DNA of 10,765 bases from Methylobacter sp. (GTDB lineage: Bacteria; Pseudomonadota; Gammaproteobacteria; Methylococcales; Methylomonadaceae). The stretch spans positions 1 to 10,765 of the forward strand of contig JAQTLI010000059.1 in assembly GCA_028714995.1 (NCBI GenBank), read 5' to 3'. The notes below the pieces were generated by a model. It was not told the DNA's origin. It saw only the letters and a list, made by a program, of their open reading frames with translations, and made no database searches. Shown in pieces: positions 6,528 through 10,765 of the stretch. Every line of letters begins with the position of its first letter. Position 1 is the first letter of the stretch. The translations under genes and the position numbers were made by a program.

Positions 6528-7793
6528 TTACGGAACTGCGATAACCTGGGCGAAACCTCCACCGGGAGTGCGAAAATTGGTGGTTTGTCCCTGATACAAG
6601 CGGGCGCCTATTAATTGTGTCTGTCCTCTGTAAACATACAGACGCAGATCAAGTTTGAGATTGACAATTTCGTTTTCCACTTTCAATTGTTTTTCGGTAG
6701 GTTGCACCAGCGTTTGTGCCACATAATTCCCCTTTAGAATTTAACCGAACACTCGTTTGGTTACACTGCTGCCCCGATATGCGCCTTTACTACCGTAGCC
6801 TTTGGCTGGTTTAAAGAACAGATGTTTGCGGGCGGCCCACAGTGATTCAGCATCTTCAGGATGCACGCAAACTGTGTGGGCGATGCCTTCGAGGAGCAGG
6901 GTTCTGATCTCACCGTCAACACCCATATCCCTCAGCACGGTTTCGTCAGTCAATATAGTCAGGTTTCTTTTGTCTGCGTAAAGTGCATGTGCTCTGGGAT
7001 GTGGTGTGACGACCACCGCTTCATCCAGATAGGCTTCGCGCAATGGCTTCAGCGTTTGCGCTTCCAGTCCGAAATCGGTTAGCCGGTTGTAAACGAGATC
7101 GATAGATAGATTGCCGTGCCAAAGCTTTTCATCCTTATAAACCAGCTCGGAAGGATCGCAAATAACGGTATTGATACCATGTTGCTCAAACAGTTTTTTG
7201 AATAAAAGAAACTCCGGCAGCATGTGTTGGGTTGGCGGGTCTTCATCAACGATGGCAATTGAGTGTAAAGGCAATTGACCTCGTTCAGCTTGCCATTCTT
7301 CAAGAAACATGGCCATAAATGCCTGTTCTGGATCCAGGGTAGTGGTTGCATTTTCGCTGGTCAGATCACAGCAGGCTTTTTGCGCACGAGCTAGGATAGC
7401 ATTAAGCAATGCGCCGCCGGCATTGCTGTTAATCTCAATCAATTGCGGTCCTTTGGGGCTTAGATGAAAATCGTAGCCGAAAAAAACGCCGTGCGCCTTG
7501 GGAATGAATTGCGCTGTGTTGGGCGCATAGGCCAACACGCGTTGCTGATAAGCAGGCATGGCAATAATACTTTCTATGGCCGCAACGATTTCACGCTGCC
7601 TGCGTAGGCATGTTTCGGAAACAAAGACTGTGGAGTCGGCGAAAAGGTGAGGGTTTTCTTCAGTAAGCATCCGGTACAACAGACCATCATCTAGTTGTCG
7701 CCATAATGCTTTGTGCATCGCTTCTCGATTTAATGAAACACAACGGCATTCACTGTTAAGTTGATCGGCGGCTGTCTGAGATGTGCTTTGCAT
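6528..7793 (-). pseudogene. Permuted ATP-grasp-like protein gene interrupted by an in-frame TAA
   Basis: Codons 1-350 run from ATG 7793 to a TAA at 6743-6741. After it the same frame continues for 70 codons to the stop at 6528. Both parts look like one protein. LIEINSNAGG (around residues 118-127) resembles the C-terminal Glu-x-Asn metal site of ATP-grasp enzymes. LFFKPAKGYGSKGAYRG (about 325-341, Lys328) resembles the N-terminal ATP-binding lysine and glycine-rich loop. DLRLYVY (Asp382, Arg384) and YQGQTTNFRTPGGGF come after the stop. The metal motif preceding the lysine motif is the order of a circularly permuted ATP-grasp. Such enzymes join a carboxylate to an amine or thiol using ATP; the substrate here is unknown. 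The stop removes the Asp-x-Arg strand, so the 350-residue product alone should be inactive. The frame is open to TTG 7808, but neither start has a good ribosome binding site. A sequencing error is possible. Fold assignment is moderate; the interruption itself is certain in this sequence. Confidence 0.7.
6729..6735 (-). promoter_or_regulatory. Shine-Dalgarno-like AAAGGGG before an in-frame GTG after the stop
   Basis: Minus-strand AAAGGGG lies six bases before GTG 6722, in the same frame as the interrupted gene and only a few bases after its TAA. It could let ribosomes restart and make a 64-residue C-terminal piece beginning at the Val of NYVAQ. In an intact gene these bases would simply encode LKGN, so the match may be chance. 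Confidence 0.3.
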
Positions 7794-8326
7794 GATGGTT
7801 AGGGGCAATTAAAGTTCTGTTGTTACTGGCGAGATGAGTTCAATGCATGATTAAGCCATCAGGTTATTACAGAAACACCCAATTTTATAGCAGGATTTTA
7901 ACCGCACATATGCAAGACGGGCGAACCAGACTCATTTGATCGGCTGATTTATGTTTGTTATCGAGAGTATATGTAGAGGCGACCCCCATCGGCGCAGGAT
8001 AATCTACGTTTGCAAAACACGCTTCCTGTGTCACAATAAATTTTGAATGTTTGATCAAGAATGATCCGTCCTGTAAATCGCAAAAAAGGTAAATCTATGT
8101 TGTTGGGGAAAAAGGCTAGGAATGCTTGTCGCTGGACTTTGATAGATGTCTGTTGGTTTCAAAATGGGTGTGCCCAGATAAAAGGTGGGACTAAGGCAGG
8201 GGAAGGCAGATTTTTTCAGCATACTAGCGGACGTTTGATTCGACAAGCCTGGCAATTAACCAATAAGGTTAATCAATCTTGTTATTTTCCAGTAGCATCT
8301 TGTTTTATAGCGTTGGGCGCAGGAAC
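7794..8326. other. Intergenic region between divergent ATP-grasp-like and TPR genes
   Basis: About 530 bases between divergent genes. No RNA gene or convincing promoter was recognised. A perfect small inverted repeat, ATTAACC/GGTTAAT with a five-base loop, lies at 8255-8273, about 50 bases before the TPR start. A possible small ORF occupies 8097-8330 and is listed separately. The promoters of both flanking genes must be within this stretch. Confidence 0.5.
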
Positions 8327-8330
8327 ATGA
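8097..8330 (+). CDS. Possible 77-residue small ORF overlapping the TPR gene start
   Basis: The frame from ATG 8097 (MLLGKKARNACRW...) is preceded by AAGG (8086-8089) at seven bases spacing, a fair ribosome binding site, and ends with TGA at 8328-8330, sharing ATGA with the TPR start. An in-frame ATG at 8061 has no such site. The product is basic, with five Cys and four Trp, and has no family features I recognise; rare AGG, AGA and ATA codons are frequent. It could be a coupled leader ORF or an untranslated leader with a chance frame. The second is somewhat more likely. Confidence 0.25.
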   Translation: MLLGKKARNACRWTLIDVCWFQNGCAQIKGGTKAGEGRFFQHTSGRLIRQAWQLTNKVNQSCYFPVASCFIALGAGT

Positions 8331-9367
8331 GTTTTTTACTCCGGCTGACTGAAGGAAACATAAAAAAGCTTGGTTTTGCTGCAGCATTTATTGCTGTAAT
8401 AGCAGCCGGTGGATGGGTGATTCACAGGTATGGCAATCAAGCTACGCCATTAATCGATGACATTGCATCAAAGCAATTAATTGTTCAGGGTGAAAATGCT
8501 TTAAATATCGGTCACTACGACGACGCTATACGGATTTTTGAGGAGGAGCTCAAAATTAATCCGCAAAATCAGCAAGCCGCATGGGATCTGAAAAAAGCGC
8601 AGGCTCGGGAGACATCACCCTATCCTGCATTTAAACAGACCCTCGACAGTCTTTATCAGCAAAATCCAAACGATGCCCATGTTAATTTATTTTTAGGTGA
8701 GTTTTATGCAGCTAATCATGAATGGGATTTGGCAATAGCCCATTACGAACATGCCATTAAACTGAACCCGAGATTGGCGGAAGCGTATTTTGATTTGTCT
8801 GTGCTTTATGATCAACAAGGCTATCTGAATGATGCCAAGGTCGAGATATTGAAGGCTATAGCCATATCGTCAACACCTAAATATCGAAACAGCCTTGCAA
8901 CTATCTACTTTAAACAAAAACGTTATGAAGAAGCCATTAGAGAATATGGAAAAAATTTAGACTATCCGCTTTCAGCGCTTCAGAGTGCAAAGATTTACTT
9001 GCATCTGGATTTTTTAAGTCAGGCACTCAGTCATCAAAGACAGGCAATTCTTTGGCTAGAGAATGAAACGGTTATGAACAGGTCAGAGAATCAAGAGCCC
9101 TGGTATTTTGACATCACCCCGGAAAAAAGAACTGAGCTAGTTAAGTTAGACGAGAAAAAAGGCTACGCATACTTTTGCTTGTCTGTAAGTATGTATTTGC
9201 AAGGAAATACGGAGGGGGCTGAAAATGAAGTGAAAAAAATGCGTGATTTAAATGTTGCCAATCAAACTGATATTAACAATATTTTAAAGGCTGATCTGGA
9301 CGCATTAATGCAAGCAAATAATAATATTTCAGAACAGGTTGAGGCGTATAAAAAACTCTATCTATAA
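8327..9367 (+). CDS. Membrane-anchored tetratricopeptide repeat protein
   Basis: A 346-residue protein with a short basic N-terminus and one hydrophobic helix at about residues 15-32 (GFAAAFIAVIAAGGWVI), so it is probably anchored in the inner membrane with the rest in the periplasm. TPR units follow: residues about 46-80 (GHYDDAIRIFEEELKINP), about 110-145 (HEWDLAIAHYEHAIKLNP), about 145-180 (GYLNDAKVEILKAIAI) and about 180-212 (KRYEEAIREYGKNL). TPR arrays act as protein-binding scaffolds; the partner is unknown. ATG 8327 was chosen because it gives a standard membrane-anchor start; AGGA lies only two bases upstream, which is very close. A TTG at 8279 would add 16 residues. The sensor kinase gene follows after 85 bases on the same strand without a clear terminator, so cotranscription is plausible. 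Confidence 0.85.
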   Translation: MSFLLRLTEGNIKKLGFAAAFIAVIAAGGWVIHRYGNQATPLIDDIASKQLIVQGENALNIGHYDDAIRIFEEELKINPQNQQAAWDLKKAQARETSPYPAFKQTLDSLYQQNPNDAHVNLFLGEFYAANHEWDLAIAHYEHAIKLNPRLAEAYFDLSVLYDQQGYLNDAKVEILKAIAISSTPKYRNSLATIYFKQKRYEEAIREYGKNLDYPLSALQSAKIYLHLDFLSQALSHQRQAILWLENETVMNRSENQEPWYFDITPEKRTELVKLDEKKGYAYFCLSVSMYLQGNTEGAENEVKKMRDLNVANQTDINNILKADLDALMQANNNISEQVEAYKKLYL

Positions 9368-9452
9368 GGTCTGTAAATGTTGTTCACTTAGCCCTGACAC
9401 AAGTCCATTTTGTGTGTCTGTAAGCCGTCTTAACATTGAATAAGTCATTTAA

Positions 9453-10765
9453 ATGAAACCAATATTTTACCGTCCGGCTCAATTGCGAGGTTTGGCTTTT
9501 CTGGGGCTGCTGTTGCTGGCTCTTGCCATTCTCGGCGGCATGATTTGGCGAAATATCCATCACTTTGAAACCGTTTTTTCCTACGTCAATTATTCTCACC
9601 GCATTCAAAATGTATCGGTGGGTTTGCAACAATCGTTGATTGAATACTTGACCGAAGTGGTTCCGGATCCCCATCCTGAAGTGTTAACTAAAACCCTCGA
9701 TGAAATGGATGCCTTAATGGCCGACAATCGTTACCTGTCAGCGGAAACGAGGACAAGTCTTGAAACTGTCAGAACAATGCTGGCTGATTTGGCTGAGTTA
9801 AAAAGAGAGGAAAAACATACCCGCCTGTTAACGGCTCTTAAAGTGATGAGTGAAACGCTGGATAATGAGGCGTTGCAGCGAGAACAATTGTTGGAGGGCA
9901 TTAGTTTAGATACTCAAACTGAACTGTATATGGCATTGGCCATATTCGCAGCGATATTGTTAGTGGCGATTATGTTTTTACAGCTTAGAATTCTTCATCC
10001 CCTTAATGATCTGAAGGAACTATTGCAACGCTTGACGGAAGAGAATTACACGCCGATCACTACGGATCATCTTGATCCTCTGTTATTGCCGGTTTTTAAT
10101 AGCTACAACGAAATGGTTAAACACCTCGCGGAACTGGAAGAAGCCAATCGATTACATGCGCAATCACTGCAACATGAAGTCAGATTAGCCACGCAAGCCT
10201 TGCTGGAACAGCAATATAGCCTGGCGAGAGCCGACCGGTTAGCGGCAATAGGTGAAGTTGCCGCAGAACTGGCACATGAAATACGTAATCCTCTGGCAGG
10301 CATTCAAATTGCGTTCAGCAATTTTCGCCGTGAAACTGATGACATTGACCAGCTCGAAAGACTGGACCTGATCGATTCAGAGCTAAAGCGGATGGCGCGA
10401 TTACTCAACGACATGCTCTCTCAAAGCCGTCATTCGCCTGAGCTGCCTACAGCATTTGATGTGGCGACGCTGATTCGGGACTTGGTTGCATTGACCCGTT
10501 ACCAGATTGCCGAATCCATTCATCTGGAAATAGATGCCCCCTATTCATTGCCGGTGAATTTGCCTGAGAGCGGTTTGCGTCAGGCTTTATTGAATTTAAT
10601 TTTGAATGCAGCCGATGCACTCGAAGAAAACTCAGGGTTGATAAGTATCAAGGCCCACAAAGATAGCCTGGGATTACATATTGACGTGCTGGATAATGGC
10701 TCCGGTTTTTCTCAGGATATGCTGGAGCACGGCATTCGTCCATTTCGTACCAGTCGCCAACGCGG
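9453..10765 (+). CDS. Sensor histidine kinase, C-terminus beyond right edge
   Basis: An uninterrupted frame of 437 codons reaches the window edge. A first membrane helix lies at residues 13-32 and a second at about 159-180, enclosing a helical sensor domain of about 125 residues. A short HAMP-like linker (RILHPLNDLKELL) and a coiled-coil stretch follow. The phosphoacceptor motif LAHEIRNPLAGI carries His275, the N box is LNLILNAADAL (Asn385), the G1 box is DNGSGF (Asp414) and the F box begins at RPFRTSR. Only the G2 end of the ATPase domain is missing. The HEIRNPL type and short ATPase domain resemble kinases that pair with NtrC-family regulators; such a partner could lie just to the right, but this is inference. 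The start is firm at the upstream side because an in-frame TAA directly precedes ATG 9453. No good ribosome binding site is visible. The signal sensed cannot be told from the sequence. Confidence 0.93.
   Translation, partial: MKPIFYRPAQLRGLAFLGLLLLALAILGGMIWRNIHHFETVFSYVNYSHRIQNVSVGLQQSLIEYLTEVVPDPHPEVLTKTLDEMDALMADNRYLSAETRTSLETVRTMLADLAELKREEKHTRLLTALKVMSETLDNEALQREQLLEGISLDTQTELYMALAIFAAILLVAIMFLQLRILHPLNDLKELLQRLTEENYTPITTDHLDPLLLPVFNSYNEMVKHLAELEEANRLHAQSLQHEVRLATQALLEQQYSLARADRLAAIGEVAAELAHEIRNPLAGIQIAFSNFRRETDDIDQLERLDLIDSELKRMARLLNDMLSQSRHSPELPTAFDVATLIRDLVALTRYQIAESIHLEIDAPYSLPVNLPESGLRQALLNLILNAADALEENSGLISIKAHKDSLGLHIDVLDNGSGFSQDMLEHGIRPFRTSRQR

Noticed and set aside
6720..6745. 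Frameshift as the cause of the split ATP-grasp-like gene
   Set aside because: Both segments are in the same frame, so only the TAA interrupts them; no insertion or deletion is needed.
9397..9415. Hairpin ACACAA/TTGTGT as terminator after the TPR gene
   Set aside because: The stem has only six AT-leaning pairs and no T run follows, so it was not called a terminator.
9384..9674. 96-codon minus-strand frame over the start of the sensor kinase
   Set aside because: It is antisense to the membrane and sensor part of a clear histidine kinase gene and has no family features.

Overview
The window looks like chromosomal DNA of a gammaproteobacterium. GalU and CbtA/CbtB are of proteobacterial type and base composition is moderate. 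The gene set would fit a methanotroph-like member of the Methylococcales, but that placement is a guess from gene content and no taxonomic marker is present. Both edges cut genes: cobN runs off the left end and a sensor histidine kinase runs off the right end.

Positions 1-4978 (minus strand) hold a cobalt/cobalamin operon. Reading leftwards it has a sigma70-like promoter (4950-4978), a cobalamin riboswitch (about 4729-4903), cbtB, cbtA, a small thioredoxin-fold [2Fe-2S] ferredoxin and the large cobaltochelatase subunit gene cobN. All three gene junctions overlap (1, 4 and 8 bases), so the genes are probably translationally coupled. CbtAB is thought to bring in cobalt, CobN inserts it into the corrin ring, and the riboswitch should turn the set off when cobalamin is plentiful. 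CobN carries a striking 65-residue His/Asp/Glu-rich insert that probably binds cobalt or another metal.

Positions 4979-5605 are a gene-free, AT-rich stretch with several perfect or near-perfect palindromes. It is followed by galU (UTP-glucose-1-phosphate uridylyltransferase, plus strand, complete) and a good hairpin terminator between galU and the convergent gene on its right.

Positions 6528-7793 (minus strand) encode an ATP-grasp-like protein whose motifs appear in permuted order. Its frame is broken by one in-frame TAA. The 70 codons after the stop stay in the same frame and carry the rest of the domain. This is therefore a nonsense mutation (or sequence error), not a frameshift, and a Shine-Dalgarno-like sequence plus GTG just after the stop could allow reinitiation.

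Positions 7794-8326 separate this gene from a plus-strand pair: a membrane-anchored TPR protein and, 85 bases later, a sensor histidine kinase with two membrane segments (incomplete). A possible 77-codon small ORF precedes the TPR gene and overlaps its start by ATGA. No mobile element, CRISPR array, tRNA or rRNA was recognised. The most unusual items are the interrupted permuted ATP-grasp gene and the His-rich CobN insert.
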